DNA of 64,000 bases from CAVQBP01 sp963740945 (GTDB lineage: Bacteria; Bacteroidota; Ignavibacteria; Ignavibacteriales; Ignavibacteriaceae): assembly GCA_963740945.1 (NCBI GenBank), contig CAVUGE010000044.1:57431-121430 (forward strand). Direction: 5' to 3'. Positions 9,057-16,245 of this stretch are shown in pieces (positions within the stretch are counted from its first letter, which is position 1; the number at the start of each line of letters is the position of its first letter). Made by a program: the position numbers and the translations under genes. The notes under the pieces were generated by a model, which saw only the letters and a list, made by a program, of their open reading frames with translations, was not told the DNA's origin and searched no databases.

Positions 9057-9293
9057 TTAATTCTCCTTTAACCAGTTTATTAATTGATCATCTTTCGGAA
9101 TAACGCCGATACTTTTAATTTGTTCATTTATGACCAATCCCGGAGTCATCATTATTCCATAGTTCATAATTTCCTGTATATCGGTTATCTTTTCAATTAC
9201 GGCATCTAAATTATATTTCTGAACCAGTTCTCTCACTTTACTTTCAAGAGTAAGGCATTTTTTACAGCCTGTCCCCAATATTTTTATTGTCAT
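9057..9293 (-). CDS. MTH895-type small thioredoxin (redox-active disulfide protein 2)
   Basis: A 78-residue cytoplasmic mini-thioredoxin with the active site C10-K-K-C13 ('LGTGCKKCLTLE') and the 'MTPGLVINEQIKSIG' block with cis-proline. These are signatures of the redox-active disulfide protein 2 family (TIGR00412). Members commonly sit beside permeases and ArsR or TetR regulators. Here it lies between the FmdE gene and the exported thioredoxin, with spacings of 49 and 1 bases, so it may be the cytoplasmic donor of the same redox chain. The ribosome site is GAAGGAGAAAATC-like, strong for this window. Confidence 0.9.
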   Translation of the reverse strand: MTIKILGTGCKKCLTLESKVRELVQKYNLDAVIEKITDIQEIMNYGIMMTPGLVINEQIKSIGVIPKDDQLINWLKEN

Positions 9294-9342
9294 TTTTGAT
9301 TTTCTCCTTCCAAGATTCTTAAATTAATTTTAAAAAGAATCT

Positions 9343-9945
9343 TTATTTAGCTGCGCAGTCAATACAAACGTGTTTACCGTCTTTAAGTCTTCCATATCCT
9401 TCAACTGTCATCTCTCCGCACTCTTCACATACGAAACCAGCAAAGCTGTCCTTATGCGGTTCAAGCTTATATTCAAATATATCTGAAATATTAAGCAACT
9501 TTTCTTCGGGCGCATTTATAACTCTTTGAATTAGAGGCTCAACCACTTCATTGGGAACTTTGCTTGCTGGAATCCCCTTTTCCCTGTAGTTTTTGAAAAA
9601 GTCCGATTGTTTGTTCTGAAGCATGGCTTCTGCCTTTGGTGTTACCCGAACCGCTTTGCCTGTATTTTTGTCAACAAGTGTAACAGCCCATTTACCTTTG
9701 TGAGTTTTCTTGATGTTGCCTTTGCCAAAAGTCGTTCCCATTATTACTTGCAATCCGTCAGCATAGCAAGTAGCACAGTGATCTTCACCAAGATCAACGA
9801 AAGCAACAATTTGTCCATCCTTAGCTCTTTCAACACCAAGTTTATTCATAGCAGCAGCACCTACTTTTAAACCAAGCGGCATTGCAGGGCATTTATGCCC
9901 GTGAAATTTTTGTCCGAACTCTAACCATTCAGTTGGATTAACCAT
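9343..9945 (-). CDS. FmdE-domain protein with C-terminal zinc ribbon
   Basis: 200 residues of the FmdE family, named after subunit E of formylmethanofuran dehydrogenase but widespread outside methanogens. The core motif 'FHGHKCPAMPLGLKVG' (H15, H17, C19) is present, followed by 'DLGEDHCATCYADGLQ' with more Cys/His, which in solved relatives bind metal. The C-terminal ribbon has C173-x2-C176 and C194-x2-C197. No other formylmethanofuran genes occur here, so the name does not imply methanofuran chemistry. Position between a TSUP exporter and thioredoxins suggests a metal- or sulfur-handling role; this is inference. Confidence 0.88.
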   Translation of the reverse strand: MVNPTEWLEFGQKFHGHKCPAMPLGLKVGAAAMNKLGVERAKDGQIVAFVDLGEDHCATCYADGLQVIMGTTFGKGNIKKTHKGKWAVTLVDKNTGKAVRVTPKAEAMLQNKQSDFFKNYREKGIPASKVPNEVVEPLIQRVINAPEEKLLNISDIFEYKLEPHKDSFAGFVCEECGEMTVEGYGRLKDGKHVCIDCAAK

Positions 9946-10033
9946 TTTTGTACTCCCAGTTATTGTTAAAAAAATATTGAATTTGATACAAGCTGAAATC
10001 CATTATCCACAGCAAGTTTTATATTGTTTCCCT

Positions 10034-10792
10034 TTACAAGATAAGAGTCACACCGATAATTATTTTAATAGCAATTGCAAATAAGACAACAGCGAATATT
10101 TGTTTTACTCTGTTAGTCTTAGCTTTATTCACAAGAAAATTGCTGCCCAGGAAGGCACCTATAATTACCACGATTGCTAGTATAATTGTTAATGTCCAAT
10201 TAAAGTGCCCTTGAGAGGCATGACCAAGAAAACCGGAGAATGAAGAAAAAGTTACTGCAAAAGCCGAAGTTGCCGCAGCTTTTTTAGTTTCATATCCCAT
10301 CCACATAAGTAGTGGAGCCATAATAAACCCTCCTCCGATTCCCAGAAGACCAGCCATAAAGCCGGCAAACCCGCCGATTACGGCACCTATAATTGCACGT
10401 TTTTTAAATGGCATAATTTCTTTAGGTTCAGGTCTTTTAGACATAAACAACATTCTGCCCGCAGCGACTAAAACTGCAGCAGAGAATAGTATAAGTAAAA
10501 CATTTACTGGCAATTTATCGGAAACAAGTGCACCGACAGGAGCAAATAAGAAAGCGGAAACCGTCATCGCTAAACCACCTTTAACGTCTACCAATTTATT
10601 TTTAAAATATGCAATTAAGGCTATAAGGGTAGTAAGACCATTTAGTAACAAAGCTAATGGTATTGCGACTTCCTTAACCGGAAGACCAGCCCATTTAAGA
10701 ACCGGAACGTAAATTAGAGCGCCGCCTAGTCCCAGCATAGAAAATAAAAAGGATGCTCCCAAAATGATTATTGAAATTATTATATACAGCAT
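10034..10792 (-). CDS. TSUP-family (TauE/SafE) anion exporter
   Basis: 252 residues, eight or so hydrophobic helices in two homologous halves, with the family signatures 'LGLGGALIYVPVL' near residue 20 and 'GLLGIGGGFIMAPLL' near residue 150. TSUP proteins move small sulfur or carboxylate anions such as sulfite, thiosulfate or sulfoacetate. It is the first full-length gene after the operator-like site at 10931-10952 and begins the run TSUP, FmdE, MTH895-like, thioredoxin, CcdA-like. A 35-codon ORF ends 8 bases before it. The substrate cannot be told from sequence. Confidence 0.92.
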   Translation of the reverse strand: MLYIIISIIILGASFLFSMLGLGGALIYVPVLKWAGLPVKEVAIPLALLLNGLTTLIALIAYFKNKLVDVKGGLAMTVSAFLFAPVGALVSDKLPVNVLLILFSAAVLVAAGRMLFMSKRPEPKEIMPFKKRAIIGAVIGGFAGFMAGLLGIGGGFIMAPLLMWMGYETKKAAATSAFAVTFSSFSGFLGHASQGHFNWTLTIILAIVVIIGAFLGSNFLVNKAKTNRVKQIFAVVLFAIAIKIIIGVTLIL

Positions 10793-10800
10793 ATTTATCT

Positions 10801-10908
10801 TTATTTAATTTTTGGCAAATGAATTACAGTTTCCTCAGCTTTTCTTTTTGAGGAAGAAATGCAAACTTTATTTCCATCTTTTACCCGCAAGTACCTTTCA
10901 TCAAACAT
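10801..10908 (-). CDS. Candidate 35-residue small protein or leader ORF
   Basis: An ATG at 10908 opens 35 codons ending in TAA at 10801, 8 bases before the TSUP start and just inside the operator-like site. The product is basic and soluble with a single Cys ('MFDERYLRVKDGNKVCISS...'). There is no clear ribosome site. The tight spacing to the next gene, and its place as first reading frame after the regulated promoter, are the only support; it may be a translated leader, a small protein, or chance. Confidence 0.35.
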   Translation of the reverse strand: MFDERYLRVKDGNKVCISSSKRKAEETVIHLPKIK

Positions 10909-10930
10909 TGTTTTTCAACTTTAACAAATG

Positions 10931-10952
10931 AGTAATCATTTACTTACATTAG
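10931..10952. promoter_or_regulatory. Operator-like site ahead of the TSUP-FmdE-thioredoxin operon
   Basis: AGTAATCATTTACTTACATT here and TGTAATCACTTACTTACTAA at 11579 share GTAATCA(T/C)TTACTTAC, 15 of 16 positions. The site is a loose dyad with GTAA and TTAC ends, typical in size for TetR-family operators. It lies between the end of the TetR gene and the first gene of the redox operon. Confidence 0.7.
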
Positions 10953-10965
10953 TTGATAAATTTTT

Positions 10966-11556
10966 TTATTTCTTCAATACTTTCAAGATCAACTTGTACA
11001 TTCTTTTACAAAAATTATCCACATTAAGCCCGTTTTTATTCAGCACTAATTCAATATTAAATGTAATTGGGATACCCATATAAAGCATCGCAACATCTTC
11101 AGGATATATAGTTCTATCCCATACACCCTCTGCTATTCCATCATTTACCATTTTTATTATGAGTTGCTTCTGTTCAGCTAAAATTTGATTTAGTTTTTCT
11201 TTTAGCTCTTTATCCCCCAGATGAGCTGCCTCAGAAAACAACAGTATTGTAATACCCCTATTTTCCTTTAGATATTTCACATTTTTGCAAAGATAGTTGA
11301 ATAATTTCTCTTCGGTTTTTACAGGGCTTATAACTATGTTTCTTAACGATCCGATTAAATCACTAGCAACGTCATCCATTATTCCCTTGATAATGTCACG
11401 CTTGGTTGAAAAATGGCGAAAAATTGCCCCTTCGGTAAATCCTATCTTTTTTGCAAGATTCCTGGTTGAGAAATTATGCAGCCCTTCATCGGCAATTATA
11501 TCCAAAGCTGCTTTTTTTATCTGTTCCTGTCTGATATCTGTAGTTTCCCTTGACAT
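10966..11556 (-). CDS. TetR/AcrR-family transcriptional regulator
   Basis: 196 residues. The N-terminal helix-turn-helix is canonical: 'KKAALDIIADEGLHNFST' then 'IGFTEGAIFRHFSTKRDII' (residues about 14-60), followed by an all-helical ligand domain without a recognisable specificity. The gene precedes the TSUP operon on the same strand, 174 bases away, and both upstream regions carry the same 16-nt operator-like sequence (11579-11600 and 10931-10952). This predicts autoregulation and control of the redox/exporter operon. The inducer is unknown; a thiol-reactive or sulfur compound would fit the target genes. Confidence 0.92.
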   Translation of the reverse strand: MSRETTDIRQEQIKKAALDIIADEGLHNFSTRNLAKKIGFTEGAIFRHFSTKRDIIKGIMDDVASDLIGSLRNIVISPVKTEEKLFNYLCKNVKYLKENRGITILLFSEAAHLGDKELKEKLNQILAEQKQLIIKMVNDGIAEGVWDRTIYPEDVAMLYMGIPITFNIELVLNKNGLNVDNFCKRMYKLILKVLKK

Positions 11557-11578
11557 TTCAAATTACCCAAATAAATAT

Positions 11579-11600
11579 GTAATCACTTACTTACTAATAT
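11579..11600. promoter_or_regulatory. Operator-like site ahead of the TetR gene
   Basis: Located 23 to 44 bases before the TetR start codon. It repeats the GTAATCA(T/C)TTACTTAC sequence found before the TSUP operon, in the same orientation, and so is the likely autoregulatory site. Confidence 0.7.
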
Positions 11601-11886
11601 ATATAGATAATTTTGTTTGTCAAGTGAATTCTGAATAAATTTTTATTTTTTTATTGATCTCAATAGGTAAGTGGTAGAGCCCTTCTTTACAAATTAATAT
11701 GCCTTTGTCAACATTTCGGCATATTCGTCCGGTAATGAACTATCTTCCACCGCCTTTGCAGCTTTTTCAATATTATACTCCGTATAAATTCTGCTTTAAT
11801 GCTCTCTTTACTTATTATGCTTGCTCTCCTCTGTAATCGTAAAGGAGAAACCAAAGCAAAAAGACTGACATTAAATTCTATATGAC

Positions 11887-12035
11887 AATGTTTTACTTTG
11901 AGAAAAAGGGCTCTCAACCCCTCATTTTTAAAGAGAAAATAATTTAGCCATACCTAACTATGCCTAACCTTGAGTTTTGTTTAAAAACGGGTAGTTGAGA
12001 GGGGGTTTTTAAGAAAAAAACGAAAAATAAAAGAC
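11887..12035. repeat. Copy B of the ~148-bp repeat
   Basis: Same orientation as copy A at 7613-7760 and about 85% identical by eye. The right arm GTTGAGAGGGGGTTTTT is intact, while the left arm reads AAAAAGGGCTCTCAAC and has lost part of its complementarity. Together the two copies bracket the TetR-TSUP-FmdE-thioredoxin-CcdA block. Confidence 0.85.
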
Positions 12036-12155
12036 TACTACAATCCTAAATTCCGAAATTCAATACATAAAGTAAGGTTGGTATATTATATAAATTATAT
12101 AAATAATCTTTTTTTTCTGTAATAGATTTTAGATTATTCACAATAAATCTCTCAA

Positions 12156-12379
12156 ATGAATAATAGCGTAGACCTTCTACCATCGGCACTTGCAGAAGCT
12201 GTTAATATTGCTGCAGTTTATAAACTTGTAAATGATAATGTATATCAGAAATATATTGTAATTCTTTAATTGAAACAGAAATGCAGTATAAAGTAGATAT
12301 AGGAAAGCTTCTGGAAAAGCTTGATATGGTAAAAGTTGAAATAAACACTAAAATTGAAACAGAAATCCGGGAAATTTAG
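12156..12379 (+). pseudogene. Two short ORFs, possible relic of a lost gene
   Basis: ORFs of 37 codons (12156-12269, 'NNSVDLLPSALAEAVNIAAVY...') and 32 codons (12281-12379, 'KLLEKLDMVKVEINTKIETE...', coiled-coil-like) follow each other 11 bases apart. Their composition looks coding, but I do not recognise a family and both lack a clear ribosome site. They could be fragments of one decayed gene or unrelated small ORFs. Confidence 0.3.
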
Positions 12380-12506
12380 CCACAGCAGAAATAAATGATA
12401 GATATGATTAGGATATATAAAAGTTTAATATATACATTAATTTTATATAGATTTTGTATAAGGTTTTGCATAATATTTTTAAAAGAAAATTTTTTATATT
12501 GCTGTT

Positions 12507-13283
12507 ATGAATAATGAAAAGAAAAAGTATATAGAGGGGGTTTATAATTATTGTGACCGCTGGTGTGAAAAATGTAAATTCACTTCCAATTGCCTTCTTT
12601 TTTCGCAGGAATCAAAAATTTCGACATATGAAATTTTACATAATGGTGATCTTTCAAATATAGGTGAAATGTTTCAAAAGGAGATGGATAAATTAACAGA
12701 AGAGACCAAAGAGTTTAATGATTTCAATGATTTTGATGAGGAGGAGGATTTTTTATCCGATGAAGACTTTGATCCTTTTGAGGAGGGAGAAAACGATGCG
12801 GATGATATTTTTGAAAAAGAAGCACACCCGGTTGAAGAATTATCAAATGAATATTTTCATCAGGCGCACCTTCTGATTATAAAGATAGATAAAAAATATA
12901 ATATGTACAGTTATCAAAAAGAAAAGTTGAATAATCTGTTCTTTAAGAAACTTCATGACAATTTTGATGTTTTTTCATGGTTTCATACATTTATTCATGT
13001 GAAACTGAAAAGAGCTTTATGGGGAAAAGATGAAATGGTAAGAGAAGATGATGAAGAGATGAAAGAAATCAGCAAGTATGATATGGATGGAACAGCGAAA
13101 ATTGCTATAATCGGCATAAACAAATCTACTGCAGCATTAAATAACTTATATACTATTTTACCAGAATTTTCTAAAGAAATTTCAGATCTTTTAGTTCTTC
13201 TTGGAAAGATATTAAATTTAGCAGAGACTGAATTCCCAGACTACAGCAAATTTATTCGTCCGGGTTTTGATACGATCCAATAA
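12507..13283 (+). CDS. Uncharacterised protein with N-terminal Cys cluster and acidic linker
   Basis: 258 residues, no signal peptide. Near the N-terminus is a C-x3-C-x2-C-x6-C cluster ('YNYCDRWCEKCKFTSNC', residues 15-29), likely to bind zinc or an iron-sulfur centre. Residues about 60-110 are strongly acidic and low-complexity ('NDFDEEEDFLSDEDF'). The rest is predicted helical ('FDVFSWFHTFIHVKLKRALWG' near residue 160). I recall the Cys motif as typical of an unnamed family in Bacteroidota and Ignavibacteria, but no function is known to me. It is alone, with repeat copy B upstream and glgA convergent downstream. Confidence 0.75.
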   Translation: MNNEKKKYIEGVYNYCDRWCEKCKFTSNCLLFSQESKISTYEILHNGDLSNIGEMFQKEMDKLTEETKEFNDFNDFDEEEDFLSDEDFDPFEEGENDADDIFEKEAHPVEELSNEYFHQAHLLIIKIDKKYNMYSYQKEKLNNLFFKKLHDNFDVFSWFHTFIHVKLKRALWGKDEMVREDDEEMKEISKYDMDGTAKIAIIGINKSTAALNNLYTILPEFSKEISDLLVLLGKILNLAETEFPDYSKFIRPGFDTIQ

Positions 13284-13351
13284 AATTAACCTATCATTTA
13301 AAAAGGGTTCTTTTATTTACGGAAAATATTCCGGGTTTAATTTTAAGTAAA

Positions 13352-14830
13352 CTACACGGTTGATATTTTTCTTTTTCCAATGGCTTTTTCATAAAGGACT
13401 AAATATTCTTTTGCGGAAAGTTCCCAAGAATAATCTTTTTGCATTCCATTATTCTGAATTTTTCTCCATGAAACTTTATCTTTAAAGGTATTAACAGCTC
13501 TTTGAAAGGCATCGAATAATTCTATGCCGTCATAATTGGTAAAGGAAAACCCCGTACCGGTTTCCATTCCTTTTTCTTTTAACTCATCCCAATCCTGCAC
13601 GGTATCAGCAAGACCGCCGGTTTTTCTTACGATCGGGACGGTTCCATACCGCAGACTATATATTTGATTTAATCCGCAGGGTTCATATAAAGAGGGCATA
13701 AAAAAAATATCTGATCCGGCTTCAATTAAATGCGAAAGTTCATTATTAAAACCAATGTAAACAGACATTTTAGAAGGGAAATCAACAGCAAGTTTTGCGA
13801 ATAAATCCTCATACTGTGGTTGACCATTACCTAAGATAACCCATTGAGCATTCTTTTTCATGATACTTTTAATTACAGCGGAAAAGATATCGAATCCTTT
13901 CTGAGAAACCATTCGAGATACGATTCCAATCAGTGGAACTTCTTCATCGAAGGGGAGCTTTAAATGTTCAAGAAGAAATTTTTTATTTTTTAATTTGCCG
14001 GAAAGATCAGATATGGAATAGCGAAAGGGTATAAGAGGATCATGTTCTGGGGACCAAATTGAATAATCGACTCCATTCAAGATACCATAGATATCATTAC
14101 TCCGGTTAATTAAAACACCATCTAATCCAGCGCCATATTCAGGAGTTAAAATCTCCTTAGCGTAAGTATTGCTCACCGTATTAATTATATCCGAAAGGAG
14201 AATTCCGGTTTTCATAAAAGATACATTATTATAAAATTCGACTGGCCCGTTATTGCTGAAATATCTGAGATCTATGTCTGCACTTATTAAAGTTTTCTTA
14301 GAAAAAATCCCCTGATAACCGATATTGTGAATGGTAAATAAAGTTGCGGTATTATTAAAAATATTATAGTGTTTATAATTATCCTTTATAAATAAAGGAA
14401 TCAGTCCCGTCTGCCAATCGTTACAATGTAAAATATCAGGGGCCCAGTTTAACCTATGGAGCACTTCGATTATACCCTTAGAGAAAAGGATGAATCTTTC
14501 GTCCTCATCAACATCATTTGTATAAATAGAATCACGAAAAAAGTAATGAGGGCAATCGATCAGGTTTACTTCAATATTTGAACCCGGCAGTTTTCCCTGA
14601 TGAAGATGAACTGATCTGAACTCATTATTGATATCGATCTTAATTTCTCCAATTTCCCAATTATATCGGAGTTCATATTTTAATTCGTCAACAACCGAAT
14701 ATTTAGGGATAAAAAGCTTAACTTCACACCCTAATTTTTCAAGAGCTTTAGGGAGGGCACCGGCAACATCTGCCAGTCCGCCGGTCTTTGCAAATGGAAC
14801 CGCTTCGGATGAAATAAATGCAATTTTCAT
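13352..14830 (-). CDS. glgA: Glycogen synthase (ADP-glucose type, GT5)
   Basis: 492 residues, full length for bacterial GlgA. It transfers glucose from ADP-glucose to the growing alpha-1,4-glucan. The N-terminal ADP-glucose loop 'KTGGLADVAGALPKAL' starts at about residue 15, the 'HNIGYQG' block is near 165, and the C-terminal Rossmann domain has 'GIVSRMVSQKGFDI' and 'MPSLYEPCGLNQIYSLRYG'. ATG start at 14830. It is not in an operon; glycogen phosphorylase lies far away at 47247. Convergent with the Cys-cluster gene. Confidence 0.97.
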   Translation of the reverse strand: MKIAFISSEAVPFAKTGGLADVAGALPKALEKLGCEVKLFIPKYSVVDELKYELRYNWEIGEIKIDINNEFRSVHLHQGKLPGSNIEVNLIDCPHYFFRDSIYTNDVDEDERFILFSKGIIEVLHRLNWAPDILHCNDWQTGLIPLFIKDNYKHYNIFNNTATLFTIHNIGYQGIFSKKTLISADIDLRYFSNNGPVEFYNNVSFMKTGILLSDIINTVSNTYAKEILTPEYGAGLDGVLINRSNDIYGILNGVDYSIWSPEHDPLIPFRYSISDLSGKLKNKKFLLEHLKLPFDEEVPLIGIVSRMVSQKGFDIFSAVIKSIMKKNAQWVILGNGQPQYEDLFAKLAVDFPSKMSVYIGFNNELSHLIEAGSDIFFMPSLYEPCGLNQIYSLRYGTVPIVRKTGGLADTVQDWDELKEKGMETGTGFSFTNYDGIELFDAFQRAVNTFKDKVSWRKIQNNGMQKDYSWELSAKEYLVLYEKAIGKRKISTV

Positions 14831-14898
14831 TTTGTAGGTTTTATATTATTAAAAAATTGATTTTATTATTTTTATCATACCTGAAAAATAGTATAAAT

Positions 14899-15185
14899 AA
14901 AACTTACCTGCAGGGTCAGTTTAATTTGAACATCTAAAGATTGCTGTTTTTGATAAACCACTTACCAGGTAATTAACATTGGCAATAATTGAAGTATTAC
15001 ATCTTACGTCCCAAACATCCAAATTTTCAAATCTTGTAAATAAAACGTAAACTACTTTTAGCCATTAAATTATCATAAATAGTTTGCTGAACTGAAGTGA
15101 CATATTCGAAGCCAGTTTCAAATTTAAACGCCTCGAGTTTTTTCGTATCAGGATCATCAGAATATTCACGGTATTTATTAGTAAA
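14899..15185 (-). pseudogene. Decayed DUF3078 paralogue (C-terminal part)
   Basis: Read on the minus strand this stretch matches the C-terminal third of the DUF3078 protein directly upstream: 'SDDPDTKKLEAFKFETGFEYV' corresponds to its 'SDDPNTTKIEKFKAETGIEEV', and 'LFTRFENLDVWDVRCNTSII' to 'LFTRFKSLDVWDVRWDNSIV'. The frame is then broken before a final 'VYQKQQSLDVQIK', matching 'IYQKDQSVKTQMK'. The N-terminal two thirds are missing. The divergence is too great for a recent tandem copy, so it is an old paralogue in decay. Confidence 0.85.
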
Positions 15186-15282
15186 TATTTATCAGAGACA
15201 ATAAGACATATTCTTATTACTTTTCAAGCTATGGCAGGCATGCTGAGAATTTTTTGATAATATTAGAAGAGAATTAGCGAAA

Positions 15283-15312
15283 AAGGGAGAGAATTTATTA
15301 TTCTCTCCCTTT
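15283..15312 (-). terminator. Intrinsic terminator after the DUF3078 gene
   Basis: A perfect 10-bp stem, GGGAGAGAAT/ATTCTCTCCC (15285-15309) with a 5-nt loop, is followed on the minus strand by five T residues. It begins 8 bases beyond the DUF3078 stop codon. Confidence 0.85.
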
Positions 15313-15319
15313 CAGATAA

Positions 15320-16168
15320 TTAGAGGATAGTATAGACCAAACCCAGCTGAAGACCTTCTTTCATTTGTGTTTTCACAGATTGATCTTTTTGATAGATCAG
15401 AAGATAGCTAAGACTAACGTTTAGAAAATCATTTACTTTTGCCACAATAGAATTATCCCATCTAACATCCCAAACATCGAGGCTTTTAAACCTGGTAAAT
15501 AGCCTAAGATTACTTTTTAACAGCAGATTTTGAGCAAGAATATATTCTAAATCAGAGACTTCCTCAATACCCGTTTCTGCTTTAAACTTTTCAATTTTTG
15601 TTGTATTCGGATCATCTGAAAACTGAGTATTATTTCTTGTAAAGGTTTCCTGTACTGCCAAGCCTAAACGAGTATTAAAAGTTTTTTCTTTTTGATATGT
15701 AAAACCGATACTTTGGGATAGATATCCCGGATCGAAGAAAGCGGCAATTTCAGTGGGAGGATTGGTATCATAAGAATATCCAACACCAATTGGAGTTCTT
15801 ACAGTATTACTGAAATAGGGATCAACAACCCAACTAATATTTTTAGAAAGTACGGATTCAAGATACAGCTCATTATCATTAGTTCTGAAGTCGCTACCAC
15901 CCAACTTAGTTCTTCCATAGGCAAATTTAAGATTATTTTTAAATGTCAATTCACTGGACTTATAAATTAACCCGCCATTACCCACCAAAGCCCAGGTAAG
16001 AGAATTTTCACCCCCTTGTGTCCAATTACTAAGAGCCAATTGACTTATATTTAATCCGGCTGCTGCTGTGGGTAACCAAGTATTTAGCTTAATAGAATCT
16101 TGCTGCGAGTAAGAATAAAAAGCAAATAAAAAAGTGAGAATAAGTGTTAATGTTAATTTTTTTTTCAT
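15320..16168 (-). CDS. DUF3078 exported beta-barrel-like protein
   Basis: 282 residues with a signal peptide (1-21, 'FAFYSYSQQ'). The DUF3078 signature is at residues about 36-60: 'GLNISQLALSNWTQGGENSLT'. The remainder alternates polar and aromatic residues as in outer-membrane strands and ends in a short hydrophobic strand 'LQLGLVYTIL'. The family is common in Bacteroidota and is thought to be an outer-membrane protein of unknown substrate. Strong terminator follows; a decayed paralogue lies downstream. Divergent from the hydrolase gene at 16246, with 77 AT-rich bases for both promoters. Confidence 0.87.
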   Translation of the reverse strand: MKKKLTLTLILTFLFAFYSYSQQDSIKLNTWLPTAAAGLNISQLALSNWTQGGENSLTWALVGNGGLIYKSSELTFKNNLKFAYGRTKLGGSDFRTNDNELYLESVLSKNISWVVDPYFSNTVRTPIGVGYSYDTNPPTEIAAFFDPGYLSQSIGFTYQKEKTFNTRLGLAVQETFTRNNTQFSDDPNTTKIEKFKAETGIEEVSDLEYILAQNLLLKSNLRLFTRFKSLDVWDVRWDNSIVAKVNDFLNVSLSYLLIYQKDQSVKTQMKEGLQLGLVYTIL

Positions 16169-16245
16169 TAGTCAATTCCTTATTTTATTAGGGTTTATAA
16201 AAATTAAAACAGGACAATATATATAAATAATTAATTAAATTTATA

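Larger units (their letters stand above)
11601..12506. other. Intergenic region with repeat copy B and two short relic-like ORFs
   Basis: About 900 bases without a full gene. It holds the second copy of the ~148-bp repeat (11887-12035) and two short plus-strand ORFs at 12156-12379 described separately. The sequence just upstream of the Cys-cluster gene at 12507 is very AT-rich and may carry its promoter. Confidence 0.65.

Noticed and set aside
10931..11600. The two GTAATCA...TTAC sites as insertion-sequence ends
   Set aside because: They are directly repeated, lie at promoter positions before two genes and flank no transposase, so operators are the simpler reading.
11708..11917. 69-codon ORF upstream of the TetR gene
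   Set aside because: It runs into the 148-bp repeat and has no similarity to known small proteins; composition fits a repeat-derived open frame.
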